64,000 bases of DNA from Tubulanus polymorphus (GCF_964204645.1 NC_134026.1:8319450-8383449), one strand, 5' to 3'. Positions 13,301 to 26,820 are shown, numbered from the stretch's first letter. Translations and numbers: made by a program. The notes: generated from the letters alone by a model not told the origin.

Positions 13301-16300
13301 AGCAAGAGCAAAACAAGGAAGTTAACGTGTGCTCCCGCCACAAGACGGAGAATTTACATCAAAATTGTCCGTAGTTCCTGAATGGGAGCGTAAGTGGGAG
13401 AGGGGTTATACACGGCATTTTCCCGTTAACATACAAGTATATGTTAGGGTACGGTATGGGATGGACACGTAATTGAAATGAAATGCGGCAGATTGACATC
13501 CGACGGTTGAACCAACAATAGATTGATAGATAATAGTGGCCGTGATATCATAAGTTTCGGCCAAATTATCATTATCCTGACCGGGTTTGCCAATTGCTAA
13601 TCGCATCGCCGGATATATGATGTACCGGTACACATAAAAGAACATCAGTCAACATCGTGGGAGTAGTTCTAAACACCGATGCCTCTATTCCGATCCTTTA
13701 ATCGGGGCTAATTTCGCTGGCTTTCATCGATGGCCACGGAGGCGATAAAGGGCCTTCAGTTGCCGCGTTCCAACGCCATATCTATGTCGACATATCGCGA
13801 TATATCGCGTCAATTCGACGTGAATATGTCGACATATCGCGACGTTTTGACGACATATTTCGTTGTGTCGACAAAGCGAAATTTGTCGTCAAACCGTCAC
13901 GATTTGTCGACATATTCACGTCGAATTGACGCGATATATCGCGATATGTCGACATAATATCTGACATAAATATGGCGGCTTGTTGAGTTTGAACGCGACA
14001 ACAGTAGGCCGCTTATCGCCTCCGTAGATGGCAGGAATGTAGAAAACAAAGAGCACATAATATACTGTCATCGTGACGACCTTACATCGACATCAGAATT
14101 TACATCCATTAATTCCATTCTTCTGAGGGAAAAGGTGATACGCTTTAATTCAACATCAGTCGCCAAATCCTCACTAGCTGGTGTCGTAATTTCCTAATGT
14201 GACGCGGTAATAGTTTTCTGTTTTGTTTAGTGTGCACTACACCGATTCTTTCGACCGAAAACCATTCTCATTTGATCACATTTTCCGTACTTTTCAAAAC
14301 ATCATGAGGTTTTCCTGCTCTATGAGATATTTATTGCGACATGCGTGATAATAAGCGTTTTAATTTTTCTTGAGGATGTTTAACGTAAATACGATGTCTA
14401 ATTACACTAAAAGGTTATCGGACCTTCCTGACCAACGTATTCATTTCGTGTACGTAAATAAATATTTCAGCTATTTTACTAATAGTCAGGAACATGAATG
14501 AAAGTAAATGTTCCCCCGTGCATAGAGCATCTTCTATTGTTTCAAGGCATTATTTGCATATAGTATGGGTAAATATCGATTTAACCGTGACATTTCAAGG
14601 AGAGCATTGAGAGACATGTACACCGATGCCTCCTCAGCAGAGGAAATCGTTTTTCTCGGAGTCCAATAAATTTACACCTTCTTTATCTATATTTAAACGA
14701 ACTTTCTACAGCAATCATCTGTAATGCCATTGTGTACCGGCATTTCTGTCAACCTAATGAAAAATCGAACCACGTGTAACGCGGTACAGTTAGTCGAGCA
14801 CGAATACATTTTTCAACCCGGCATATACATACAAGTATCTATACGAATGTGTTCATGAAAACGATTATCAGATTTTGTTTTACCCTAAATCATCCGATAC
14901 CTTCTTTCAACCCGTCCACCAGCCAAGAGTCCTAAAATTATTTCTAAAACAAAACCCATCTGAGCAACACTTCTTTTACTCACAGTTTCACAACTGATGT
15001 CTGCCAAAAGTTCTATGGCTCCCTGACAACATTCCCCTACAGTCCCACAAACCTCTACGACCACAGTCACACAATAAGCCTTCCAAACAACAATTCACTA
15101 ACTCACTACGGATTATTCCTTTCCCTAATTCCTCCGACAGTTCTTCGAATAAATTCTAACAGCCCTAAATGCCAAGAGTTCCACAACCCTGACCAACATT
15201 CCCTAGACTCATTCATTCCAACAGTTCCATATAGATAATTCCAAAATTTTCTCCACCTCCAACCAACAGTTATACTAGTTCCTCAATAATCACTCAAGAC
15301 AACAGTGCCACAACTAAATATTGCCAACCAACAGCCTGAAACCAACAGTACCATGAATAACCTCTAACAATCATTTTCTCAACTGAAAATTCCACAACAA
15401 CTGACCACATCGAGCTATAACTAACACCCCTCCCTCCCCCAACAAACAGCCCCGCAGACAAATCGCAACTTCCATCAACACATTCATCAAGTGAAAAGCG
15501 TGAATACCTAACTCAAGATTTGATGAAGTGAAATCCAAAGTCGTCCCCACAAAATATCAGCGCGATTTGTGCGTTACCATCACTCAGGTTAATGAGGCAA
15601 TTAGCTGCGCGGATTTTTACGATGCCATTCCGCAATGAATAAGTGATTGCGTGCGTTGACTACACATAGTAGAAATACTAGTATCACATTTACGCTAACT
15701 CTTTTAACCAATCTGAACCTTAATCAACACGAAGGACCCCGGCTATATCGCCGTACGGATATCATCATGTGCATCGTATACGTAAAAAAAGAATCCTATA
15801 TAAGTACCTAGCGAATCACCTGGCATATGGTTACGTCTTAAGTTTTAGTGATCTGGGACTTCGAAATCTTATTGCATTCCAATTTGATATGATCTTTCAA
15901 TTCGATATGCAAAATTCACTAAAACTTGAAGTTAATCACAATCCAGATTTATCTAACATTCATAGGCCTACGCGTCTTGGTAGTAGTAATAGTAATTTTT
16001 GCGCCATTTTAGAAAATTCTTTAAAATTTTATTCTACCTCCATAACGATTAATGAAGCATGATGTATGATGTTGTGTTAGTGTCAGATCGTGTCGGAGAT
16101 GTTAAAAAGCTGTAGTAATTTGCCCTGGAATTTCACAGAACTATAAGAAGAGAATCGTTAATGTTTACGTTGATTATTCAACTCAATGTCACCCACTTAA
16201 TGTGTGCCGATGTATATGTATTTTATCGCGAATCTAGTTTTGCATTTAAGTCAGTACACGTAAACCCCAGGAATACTAAGACATGCAGGAAAAATGTGAC

Positions 16301-18084
16301 AAGTATTTTGCCTTGTTCTGAGGTTCGTAAACCGGCTGTTTCTTTCGACAAAGAAAGTACCGAAAACTCCAACAGTTAAAAATTGCATTTAAAAACGAAA
16401 GCCACAGATCGAAGGCTATTAGACGATCGTAATTCAGCTAGACCCACATTTTGAACGGAAAAGCGATATCTACGGCACTATAGGCGCGCCACGATTATAT
16501 AGAGGTCATGGTCACTGAGCAGAAGATATCTGCGCAATGCGTAGGTGGATTTCCTTGAGTGCGCGTACGACTTTAAGTCAAAATTATCTGAGGTATTTCT
16601 AAAATTCCACCGTACGTGTTATCTGGACGGCGACCTCAACTGCTGGAATGTATCTAAGAATGGAGAAGCGTTCAAAACATAATCGCGAACAATGTTTCTT
16701 GCTAACCTTCTTCCGTACATCGCCGCGTCAGGAATGCAATTCACGCGTGCCAACCCATAAATACGATTCTTAAACCGATCGAGTTTTTGATTTCTTTGCA
16801 AAGCTTCTTTCATATGATTAAGTGACCATGCCATTCTTTGCTGTATTTATATCTATACTATAATTCTTTCGTGAAAAATGTTAACGAAAAAAATGCTTAC
16901 GAAATAAAAAGATCAACTACATAGGCCTTTTTACTACGTACGTCAACCAAAGTATCAAAGAAATTACGGAATGAAATAAGAGAACGATCTATTGAGCAAT
17001 GGAAAAATGATTAAACGACGATTCGAGAACTCGTGTTCTGATTGATCCGAATCGAAGGCCCTAAAGGATGGGCTATCACGAACGGACATGGTGACATCCG
17101 GAGTCACGCGAAAGGCATTCCCCAAAAACTCACGTGGCACGTGTATTAATCCGTGACAAAGTATGATGATATATTACGTCGGTTTTTGGAGTTCAATTTA
17201 TTGACTTAAGTAATTGACACGCGGGTACTTGAAAGCGGGTATATAGGTACATACTTATACGTTCGTTCTAGAAAGATATCGACTCTTGCGTGTGTGTGAG
17301 AGAGTGTACGGTAAAAATAAAACGATGAAATTCGTAACGCGAGTGAACGTTATACACACTAATCAATCGGGGTGATTTTTTCCGCTGTTTTATCGTTCTC
17401 CACCAGCTTGGAGTCATCGGTATATTAGCTCGTTTATCGAACAAATTTACTACACGCGCGGGAGAGTCGAATTTACACGACCACTATAGCTGCTGCGGCG
17501 GCGGTGGTGATGTGTGTGATATGCGCGATGATCCTGGGAACGATAACACATGGCGCGAATGGTCCTGACACTGCGGCGGAGAGCGCGCTATAACTACACA
17601 CAATCACACGGTTTACCTTGCCGTCGCTAATTAATTAACCTAAGTACTCTCCCAGGGTTTTACCGTTCGTTCGAGATGTGTGATGATAAGAAGGAATGCG
17701 CAATAAATTTAAAAAAAAGAAAAAAAGCAAACTGACTGACTAACTGACTGACTCACCTGTGTCGACGTAACTGTGATACCTTTTCGCCACGAACTGTTCA
17801 GGTTCGAACAGATCGTGAACGGAGCCTCGGCTGTCGGCGATACTTTCCTTGTACATTTTGATCATTTTCCTCTTGTACTCGATCGTCGTGTTCACGTGCG
17901 ATACATCCGGAATATGCGAGATTCCCAGTTTGGTTAGAATTTCAGTTTTGATCGCTTCGATGCGAGCGGCTTTCAGTTTCTTGTGGTTGATATGGTGCCG
18001 GTAAGGTCGAGCGCTACTAGGCCTTTCAGTAACAAACAGGAATAATGCCAACATAACGCATATCATCCCTTGCAATATGTTCAT
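6441..18084 (-). CDS. TGF-beta superfamily ligand (Maverick/GDF15/myostatin-like), two coding exons
   Basis: Secreted growth-factor precursor of 405 residues, exons 17757-18084 and 6441-7330. The donor (ACAG/gtgagt) and acceptor (ttttag/GTGAG) join in frame. Seen: hydrophobic signal peptide (about 1-19), propeptide start with the family-typical motif RIEAIKTEIL (41-50), possible N-glycosylation at N65-T-T, late propeptide motif NYGLEI, furin site RVKR (288-291), and a 114-residue mature domain (292-405) with nine cysteines including the CC pair before RYPL, YYCDGVC, PAPCC and terminal CRC. By family knowledge the mature chain dimerises by disulfide and signals through type I/II receptor kinases and SMADs. 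The early extra Cys resembles myostatin/activin; the IKSAIH...PAPCC stretch resembles GDF15. Subfamily assignment is inference and needs a tree. The start ATG follows an in-frame TGA 15 bases upstream. Confidence 0.9.
7683..7699. other. Short perfect hairpin CCCGTGG-AAA-CCACGGG
   Basis: Seven-bp stem in the TGF-beta gene intron; a related CACCCGTG/CACGGG pairing follows at 7767-7822. Significance unknown. Confidence 0.6.
8731..8895 (-). repeat. Repeat R2, inverted copy
   Basis: ACCGCCGATCGCACAACTAT to GTGAATCCCTATTTT; reverse complement of 12183-12346. Confidence 0.7.
10641..11011 (+). repeat. Dispersed repeat family R1, copy 1
   Basis: Starts CCGTAAAAACCGTAACAATA, contains TTGATACCTAGTATG, AGACTGGTTGCCGGTCA and ends AAATTAGTTTTCTTGTT. 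No TIR or ORF seen. Confidence 0.75.
11617..12006. mobile_element. TIR MITE-like element, copy 1
   Basis: GCAGAGCTGCCAA start and TTGGCAGCTCTGC end. Interior CCCCAGTAACATCTTTCATA matches copy at 23.0-23.2 kb. Confidence 0.65.
12183..12346 (+). repeat. Repeat R2, direct copy
   Basis: AATAGGGATTGAC to GTTGTGTGAACGGCGGCTGA. Pairs with 8731-8895 in opposite orientation in the same intron. Confidence 0.7.
12712..13087 (+). repeat. Dispersed repeat family R1, copy 2
   Basis: Same order of blocks as copy 1, same orientation, 1.7 kb away; ends AAGTTAGTTTTCTTGTT. Confidence 0.75.
13783..13956. repeat. 174-bp palindrome rich in GTCGAC and ATATCGCGATAT
   Basis: Arms of about 80 bases, nearly perfect: TATGTCGACATATCGCGATA at the start mirrors TATCGCGATATGTCGACATA at the end. 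Both strands give nearly the same open frame (MSTYRDISRQF...), a mirror artefact. Confidence 0.92.
17757..18084 (-). CDS. TGF-beta ligand coding exon 1 (signal peptide and propeptide start)
   Basis: Encodes residues 1-109 plus one base of codon 110. It begins with ATG at 18082-18084, four codons after an in-frame GTG and five after a TGA stop. A hydrophobic run (ILQGMICVMLALFLFV) forms the signal peptide. The amphipathic RIEAIKTEILTKLGI segment matches the alpha-1 region of TGF-beta-type propeptides that clasps the ligand. The donor gtgagt is consensus. Confidence 0.88.
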
Positions 18085-20955
18085 AATTAGAGCCACTCAA
18101 GTCGTGAATATATTGGACGTGACGTGCCCGTATGGAATTTGCCGGTCGCGGTCATCAGTAACGTTTTTGTGTATATATGTCGGCTTTTTGATCCTCCGGT
18201 GACGATACCACATACGTATATATTAAATGAAACCCTTTTCCGACGCGCGTTTTTTTTTTTAAATAAGATATCGAACGATTCGGAGCGAATTGACAACGAT
18301 TTTTGCGCTTTAATTCGCTAGTCGAGATGCTCGACGCATTTCTTCGACGACAAAATACTAGTTCAAGGTGGCGACCGATAGACCAATCCGAACTCGTCAC
18401 CGATATAGTGATAAATGCTACTGTTGTTAAGAATCGCTGCTGGTAATCTATATGTCTTGACCATTTTGCTACGGAGACAAATAGTACGCTAACGACACCG
18501 CGACCATCGGCTGGTGTTGAGAATATTCGCCCGTAAAGAAACTTCTGTCAGTCGGCTCGGTCCAGTTTTCATCTTATCGTCTCCAACCGTTCACAATCTG
18601 GCGAGTAATATATATCACGATATTACACGCCGCTCGTTTTAGGCGTTGATTCATACTTGCAAAATCGCTTGCAACCGTAACTCCGACGAGATAAAACAAA
18701 TACCGAATCGTACGAGAACACTCCCCGAGTCCAACGGTGTGCCAACATTTTTCTTTTATCTCCCTACTTAGCGTATATATTCATCACAACAAGGCCCGAG
18801 AGATAAGATAGCTGTGGAATTTCGGACACAAACGCGAGTTAGCAGATTTTCAAAATTCGATTCCGTGTTCGCTCGGTGTCGTCCGTTCGCGTGCGCGTAC
18901 GTTTGAATCCTCGGCGGTAACCAGAAAATGCGCCCGGAGAGTGTTAACAGCTCGCATATGTACGAACGCTACACCGTGTTCGGCAGGTGATTGTCAAATG
19001 CAGCTACTACTTTTGTAACGACAATCTTGAAGCTGCAGGCGGAGCGTAATGTTTGACACAAATCAAGCTTTATCCGTCTTGGTTAGACTAACGCAGCATT
19101 ATGTCAATAATCACTTGTGTTTGACTTTGCGTCTTCTCGATTTGCCGAGAAAGGCAATTTCGAGTAAACACAACGCACACACACACACGCACAACGCGTC
19201 GTCAGTTGCGCCGCGGCGGACACCGATGACTGCGTGAAGAACCGTGTCGGCTGCTAATGTCATTATTATCAATCGGGATAGAAAAAACAACGAACCCTCT
19301 CTATTTCTAAACGGTTTGACAATATCGTCATCGGCGTCGTCATAAGCGATGAACTAATATCTCTGAAGGCGAAATTATCTAAACAGAAACCCAATAAAAC
19401 GCATGCGCGTCATTAAAGTGATATTTATATTATATAGATAAGTATATCATCCATAATGATAATAATAGCGATTCTGACATTTTCGCTGTGCATATATATT
19501 AATACAAATACAAATCTTCGCCGTTAATCAGTTGGTGACAACACATTTTCTATATCAAGTCCCGCGTATAGCTATTAATACAACACACTTGAAAACCAAG
19601 TCCTATTTGTAACAGCATTGATTCGTCGCTGCTTGATTTAATAATGAAATAATGAACGCACGCTATTCAATGCAGTCTGTGGTGGGAGCTAGGGGGTTCA
19701 TCAGCTCGCTCGCTCGCTCTTTCTTTCTCTCCCTTTCTCTCTGTACTGCTCATGTGTCGGCGAATCGATTGAGTTTGCGTTTTCATATCTCTTATTGGGC
19801 CATCAACTCTATCGCAATTTCCGTAGCAAGATGTTTCAAGCATCCAGCAACACAGGATACTGATTGGATCGTACAAAAAGGCATTCGAACCGCCACCGTC
19901 AAGTAGACCTCGGTATCGTCTGCAAAGCGACGGCGAAGTGACACGTATGTACGTATATGCGTTCGGCATTAACAATCGACGAACCCAGATTTTTGAAAGA
20001 GCGAAGTACGGCATTTTTATCGTAACGGCGCAATTGAAACATCGACGATTAAAACATTTATTGAGAAATTGAAAATTCTATACGGCCTGTTTCGAATTAT
20101 TTCAAATCAACTCCCAACGAAAGAACGTTTCCGTAGTACGACAATGAACATATTCTAATTTCAAAACTTCCAGAAACGAGATAAGACAATATGATCCGAA
20201 ATGTTTTCGTATGTCCTCAGGATTTTTACCATTGTTATCGATATATAGGAAAATAACTAACGTTCTCATTTTTAAAACTTCAATTATCAGTTCCACGTAT
20301 TAGAAGAATTATATCGTATTTATCGGAATCATTTCTTATTAAGGCACGTATTTTTTCTAACTAAATAAAAACTGCTCAGCGAATATATTTCTAAACGTGT
20401 ATTGAATAGCGCATCGAAAAGCTATATAGCATTCCATCATCACAGAAATAGTATCGAAAAATAAAACAATTCGTGGAAAGTTCTTATTCGCGGATACGCG
20501 GAATATCTAAAGAGCAATTTTTGCCGGCTAAGGAATAATCGGAAAGCTCGCAAAATGAGAAGCCCGGCTGTCTAAAGGCATTAAATTTTCACTCAAACAA
20601 TGAAGGTGATATAGGAATTTCCATTCGGCTACGCGTCGTCAACGAGGCTGTTCGGTATTGTCAGTGTTTGGCCTCAAATCTGTCTTATGTAGATTCCTCA
20701 TCAATCTGTTAAATAGCTCGTCTAAATCGCCTACATCGGGAGTTATCAGCGACGTTTTTGCGACGACCAACGGAGTCCCTCGGGGTAGACTGGCTATTTT
20801 ACCTATCAGTACGGCTTTTTCGTGATATCTATTAGATAAATCATTATCTATATAGCATTTCGTCGTTATTAACGGGGGTGATCCCTTTTAACGAAGACCC
20901 GTGTGTTATCGAATCCGTGAAAAAAAATATTTCTCCAACTACGAAACCTTTTTTG

Positions 20956-21412
20956 ACGCCCTAAAACACTAATGTATATATACATCGATACCTAATATGC
21001 GTTATATGAGGGGTTCTGTGTGATTCGATGTGCACTATACGTCATCAATATTGGTGTTTCAAAATAACAGTTACAATTGTGAATTTTGGCATTTATTTTG
21101 TAACTAAACATATTTCGTAACTCTTATTTCATTTTTGATAAATTTCGATAATTATAGTTCTTAACTCTTTTTATTTCTAAAAAATTTTATAACTTTTTTG
21201 AGAGGATGTGTGCTACGTCACCAATATATCAGGGTTAGACTGGTTGCCGATCAATTCAATTCAATTACTGATATATTCAAATCTAAAATAACTTTATTGA
21301 TCCTTGATATTACATGTGTATATAATTAATATCAACTTTTTTATTGTGGACCGAAACAAAATGTGTGTTGTATTTCAAGGCGTCAATAAACTTTCAAGTT
21401 AGTTCTCTTGTT
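20956..21412 (+). repeat. Dispersed repeat family R1, copy 3
   Basis: Longest copy, upstream of the TGF-beta gene. TCGATACCTAATATGCG, AGACTGGTTGCCGATCAA and CAAGTTAGTTCTCTTGTT match the other copies. Confidence 0.75.
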
Positions 21413-22214
21413 TAGTAATAGTAATAGTTATTTCTATAGCGCCCTTATCACCTGGATAGATGCAATGTTCAACTCGGCGCTTACCTTTTTAAATTAGTCG
21501 ACGAATTTGAGCTTAAACAAATGAATAAACCATACCAACGCGTGTCCATCTAATCCCACCCTATCATCGGCTTTAAAAACAATCTGCCATTTTGTCCGTT
21601 TCGAGAATCCGAGGAAGATTATCGCATCATTTTTATGACGCGAAAAAGCTATCTCATCGACGAGAATGCGAAGGGGGGTGGATATGATTAAAGTTGCCCA
21701 CGTGCAGGCACACATGTCACGTTCGCTGATCGAAATCATCGATAGAGCATGATCCCCGAGACTTCAAACGCGAAGATAATGGATCATGAAATTTATGAAT
21801 CTACCTCCTTCGCAAATTGTCTTGTTAAACTGCTTCAAAGGAACGAGCGATCGTCTGCTTTTAGCTACACGGCGAACGAACCCGAGGTCATTCATAAAAC
21901 TTCTAACGTTTACTTGCCGCAGGAGATATTGTTCTGCTACCTGATGAGGGCTGCGTTCGCGCGCTGATTTATTTCGCGACCATATTTGCAGTGTGTACAT
22001 ACAAATAAATCCAGCTACCAGTCATAATCCCACCCGTCGAGTTTCTTGTAGCGAGCCGTGTAGACTATCGAAGACGGAATTCTATGCGTGTTCCAACCGC
22101 GCAGTTTGACGTGAAAATCTACCAATAAGAAAATTACGATTTTAAACGATAAAATCTGTTGATCTTCAGTTCCAGTTGTAAATTCGAATATAGATTACTT
22201 TTAGGTCACCGCAC

Positions 22215-22446
22215 GATCCGGTTCCACAGTTCTAGACCCAGTTCCACAGTCGTGAGATAAGATTTGACTCAGAGTTAACTAATTGAAAATGAACCGATTT
22301 CAACTCCGAGTTAACTTAAACTCACAACTATGGATGGAACTGGATCCTGAGTAAGAGTTCTTAGAACTCTTAGTTAAAATCAGTTCATCTTCAATGTTTC
22401 TACCTGCAGTGAAGAATCTTAACTCACAACTGTGGCATTGGGTCCA
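22215..22446. repeat. AACTC-rich palindromic repeat, longest copy
   Basis: GATCCGGTTCCACAGTTCTA at the start, several AACTCACAACTATGG-like units, and GTGGCATTGGGTCC at the end. Seems to be two joined copies. Confidence 0.55.
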
Positions 22447-23008
22447 TAGGTTATATACATGATTATTCAACCCTAAATAAAACCGTACGTTTTCCGAATA
22501 ATCCATGCAATATGAACGATTTCAAATTGTCTCTTAAAAAGGTTGAAATTTAGCGCGAGTCAGTCAATGTTTCGTAGATTCCTAGAATCACATGATCATT
22601 TTAGATACAATGCCGAATTACACTTTACTTTAATTACATCCGTCGAAAGAACGCGTCTGAATTGAAAAGATTTTCTTAAGTTCAACTGTGCCAAGAAAGA
22701 AGCCCTGCGGGTGGATAGAAGTGGGCTACCGGCTTACCCACACACGTATCTACACATGGCAACCTTACTTCGGAAACTGGTGAAGTCTAGTGTGACGTCG
22801 AGACATCCGACACCTATCAAACAGCTTCCAGACACCGGACCGGGGGAGGCGCGGTCTTACCTGAAACCTCGTCTGCTGAGAGAGTTTAAAAAGAAGTCGA
22901 ACATTGCAGTCACACGAATAATATATAGTTCCACTCCTCCATCAAACGTTTTCGGTATCTACGTAGGCTCCCCGTGACAGCTTCATTTACGAAAGAAAAA
23001 GGCATATA

Positions 23009-23220
23009 CAGGGCTGCCAACCTCTCAAAAGTGCTATAAGTAACAAATTGAACTTTTTTCAGTAACATTTCATTGAGATATGAAAGAAAATGTTCAATCA
23101 ATTAGTAATTAACAGTAAGACCCTCAGTAACAGCTTTCATATTTATGTATGTTTCGAACAAAGCAAAACAGTATTCCTCATTATGAAATAGTAACAAATT
23201 GACAGCTGACATCTCTGCAT
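23009..23220. mobile_element. TIR MITE-like element, copy 2
   Basis: AGGGCTGCCAACCTCT start; interior CCCTCAGTAACAGCTTTCAT; diverged end CAGCTGACATCTCTGC. Confidence 0.6.
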
Positions 23221-25443
23221 ACACACCAACGACATGATTGCTGTGACCTATAGACGAAAATGAAATGATGAACGTCGGGGACACTAACGCGACTTGGCTC
23301 GACTCGGTACCTTCAACAGGTAACGGTCGGATCTTCTAGACTAAATCTTGCAATCGTGGATATTTCATATAACGCCTTTTTGACAGTGTTTCCGAAATAA
23401 ATCAGCAAAATAGACCGTGTTTGAATCTATTAATCTGGAAATGAATTTTTTTATTGTGTTGATTTTGTTATATGCGTGGGGCGGAGGTCGTGGTGAATTT
23501 ATCTGTTAAAACGTTTGCATTTTCACTTGCGGTATACGTAACAACTGGCAATAAAACGACGAGAAAATTATTAATCATTTCAATATAACGCATAAACTTA
23601 AAAATCATCATTCATTTACGTAATGAATTAAGGGTAAACGCGAAATTACTAAATCTAAAACTGTTTCATTTTTTCTTCATCAGCCGCGTGATAAATCATA
23701 TTAGTTCGTGTCGTTTCTGTTCATGAGTCAATTACACTTCAATCAATGCCAGGGCGGAGGAGTTTGGGGATAGTTCCGTACTTTATTTAATAAGTTATTA
23801 ATATAAAATTTTAGCTCGATGCAAGCAGGATCTCGATGTGTCGATCTTCTGTTTTTCATGTCCAATTCCTCGTGTATAGATTTAATATCAAACTTTCATT
23901 TTGATGGCTCGACGTCATCCTTGTACTACGGTTGGGATATTACCTTTGTCTGAAAGAATTATTATGCTTCGGAATGAATGAACATAATCCCAAGGTGTGA
24001 TGGAACATACGGAATACGAGAGGTCATAAGTCTATATAACCTTCACTGAATAACTGGTGAAGCGAGGCATTTGTGAGGGGGAAAAACCACCAAAGTTCTG
24101 GTTGACTGCATATTCTCCATCTTGGGTTCGCTGCTTGAAAAGCGTAGCCTGTAAACGAATTGAATATAACCTTTTATGAATCAACTTTTTTTTTGAATGA
24201 TTGTATTATCGACAAATTTTATTTACTGAGATAGATTAGGCTCATAGTAGATTGCTTTATATGATTCTCCCGGTCGGAAAAATAGCGGGGAACAATGACT
24301 CTATACCGGGTGCTGCTTTTCAATGTATCCATATTTCGGTGTTGGATTATCGCGCGAAATCGCTTAGGGTATTTTCCGCAGGACGAAAAATGTGGGTTGT
24401 GTTTTGATAACGGAGATGCCATTTTTCTGCCGAATTTCCTCGGTTTAAATCATAATCAAATGAAATTTCATTTTCATCCTCCGTTTTTAATTCTATGAAT
24501 GCCTCATAGAATTAGATTCGGAGAAATAGCATAATAAGAGCTGGGAAATGCGTCTCAATCGCCACACAAAAAAATCCTGTTTCTCGGGTGGGACAACCAC
24601 AGGTAGGTATGGCTTTGTTTTTGTTTTTCTGGTATTCTCCGGACAGTGGGTAGGTCGTCGTAAATACTTTTCTACACGACCAGATTTCCAGTTAAAATAT
24701 GATTAGCAGTTAGAAGACCACAATAGTAAAAGGAAGTTGAGGTTTTTGTACAATAAACTATATTTTGAACATATTTCAGACTTGGAAACTGTTTATGAAA
24801 AGAAAACATCAGAATCTTGAATAATAGTCTATACGGCATTCCTGGAATTTTACAATCCAATGTCGCCAGCAATGTCTAATTAGCAATGTTGCCGTAGCAC
24901 AGCTGTACCATTTCCAGAGTCAAATTGTTAAATCCGATGTAATAAAATATGTTTATGATGTCGATCTCAGTAGGCCTACGATTTGATTAAAAAGATTGAA
25001 ATATTTACGAGAATGGAGAGCTTTGTAGTCAGTCGGCCACATTTTAGGCGATCTTATTTCATTTCGAAAATAATCATTTGAAATGACAAGATATCGTTAA
25101 AACATAGTTTTATTTTGGTGTGGCATAAAATTAATTCATTGCATCGACTAGTTGAAAGCCTGCGACGGCTGACATTTAGATGTTATTAGAATCACTGAAT
25201 GATTTATCTTTTTATCTGCGACATAAACACCTACTTCTTACGAGTCCACGTACACGTAAAGAAAATCCATTGTCGATCGTTTGTAGGTGTTTTGTGAAAA
25301 TTCAAATAAATAAGACCATTTTCAGACCCCACAATATCATATCAATTGAATTGAAGAATTTGTTGATACTGATTAATCTTAGTTAGTCCCCCCGTATTAC
25401 TTAACTTTGACTGATGAAATTCAGCGATACATCTCAAATATTG

Positions 25444-25600
25444 CCGCGATCACACGACCGTTTTGACGATCCGGTTCTGGTAGGGGCTTACCTCACTTAC
25501 CACAGCATCGTTTTGATAGCATTTTGTAATGAGCGCAAAAGCACTCTCTAATCAACCCAGGGTCTGGTCCGGGCCAAATCGTCTCCATGTGATCGCAGCT
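25444..25600. mobile_element. MITE family R4, copy 1
   Basis: CCGCGATCACACG start and TGTGATCGCAGCT end; interior CATCGTTTTGATAGCAT is shared with copy 2. Confidence 0.6.
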
Positions 25601-26274
25601 TATGTCAAGATGCCCTCGGCAATAGAATTAACCCAAAAAAGATTCCGAAGAAATGCATGAGTAAAATACCACGCACACTCACGATTCATCAGATCTAAGC
25701 TGGACATACATGCTATTATGGCCGCAAAGCAGCTCATCGCGTCAAACGCAACAGAATGGTGTGGTTGCAGTTCTAAAAAGTTGCCAATTTTGAATCTGTT
25801 ATGCATGTAAATGTATACGTATCAAACACTAACTTTAACGGGGAAATTTTAGAGATGCCTCCTTTTGATTTTCGTCGTTAGATACCATATCATCAACCGA
25901 AACTAAGAAATGACAATAATTCAACATACGTTTTCGTTTTATTTTCACTATAAACATGAATAACAAATACAATGCGTGGATATAAAAATGGACGGATATC
26001 AAAAACCTACGTATATTTCAGTTTACTAAGTAGACAGATAACAATCAAACGATTTAAATATTCCATTCTATATATGTATCATCGGGCAGACACAACGCCT
26101 AGCCGGTAAATATCAAATTTATCATTTCATTAATGACGAACAAAAGGTCAACGTTTCTCCATTGCGCGCGTCTCTACTAAATGCCAATTACGACATTTAA
26201 GGCAGATATCAATTCTCATTGATCCGAATAACCCGAGGGCGGCTTCACTATAAAACGACTTCATTCTCCTCTGT

Positions 26275-26279
26275 CTATA

Positions 26280-26371
<92 letters not shown>
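26275..26371. repeat. (TA)n microsatellite
   Basis: About 95 bases of alternating TA. Apparent YIYIYI-type open frames on both strands are artefacts of it. Confidence 0.97.
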
Positions 26372-26373
<2 letters not shown>

Positions 26374-26640
26374 TGAGTCGGATGTACCGACAGCAATAAT
26401 TGTTTCATGGTGAAAATGGGCGAAAAATGGGCAAATTCAACCAATTAATGACAATATACGTCTAACTACGCGCTTATTAGACTTTAAGTCTTTTCGTAGA
26501 TATATAACAACACGCGCTGCAGACCTAGTGTGTGATATCAATTAGGCTATAAATACAAATACTAAAGTCACCTTATCTAGAATCATAATTATGTTGACAA
26601 CTCATCCAAGTGCCAATTTACACTTTTACATGAACTGAAG

Positions 26641-26820
26641 TACAGTGGAACCTCGTTACAACGAACTCGGATACAACGGATATATCGGATATTACAAATA
26701 TAGAATTCCGTCCCAAGTAAGAAAACTTAATTATTTTCATACTGGTTATAACGAACTATTGGTATATAATGAACAGATTTCCAGGTCGCCAGAAGTTTGT
26801 TGTAAGGAGGTTCCACTGTA
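26641..26820. mobile_element. Pogo/Tigger-like MITE copy 1
   Basis: 180 bp with TIRs TACAGTGGAACCTC / GAGGTTCCACTGTA and TA target duplication, typical of pogo-type elements. No coding capacity. Confidence 0.8.

Larger units (their letters stand above)
7331..17756 (-). other. 10.4 kb intron of the TGF-beta ligand gene
   Basis: Bounded by gtgagt and ttttag. It contains an inverted repeat pair (8731-8895 and 12183-12346), two copies of a dispersed repeat (10641-11011, 12712-13087), a TIR element (11617-12006) and a 174-bp palindrome (13783-13956). No coding exon is recognised inside. The G/C-richer segment near 17400-17660 precedes the exon-1 donor. Confidence 0.75.

Noticed and set aside
13730-13967. 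Overlapping open frames on both strands (MSTYRDISRQF...)
   Set aside because: They are nearly identical because the DNA is a palindrome; no codon bias or homology supports a protein.
21940-21975. CTGATGAGGGCTGCG on the plus strand
   Set aside because: No GAAA box follows.
22711-22977. 88-residue plus-strand open frame, rather GC-rich
   Set aside because: Could be part of a transposon, but no diagnostic motif is visible.
26148-26444. Open frames with long YIYIYI runs
   Set aside because: Produced by the (TA)n microsatellite.
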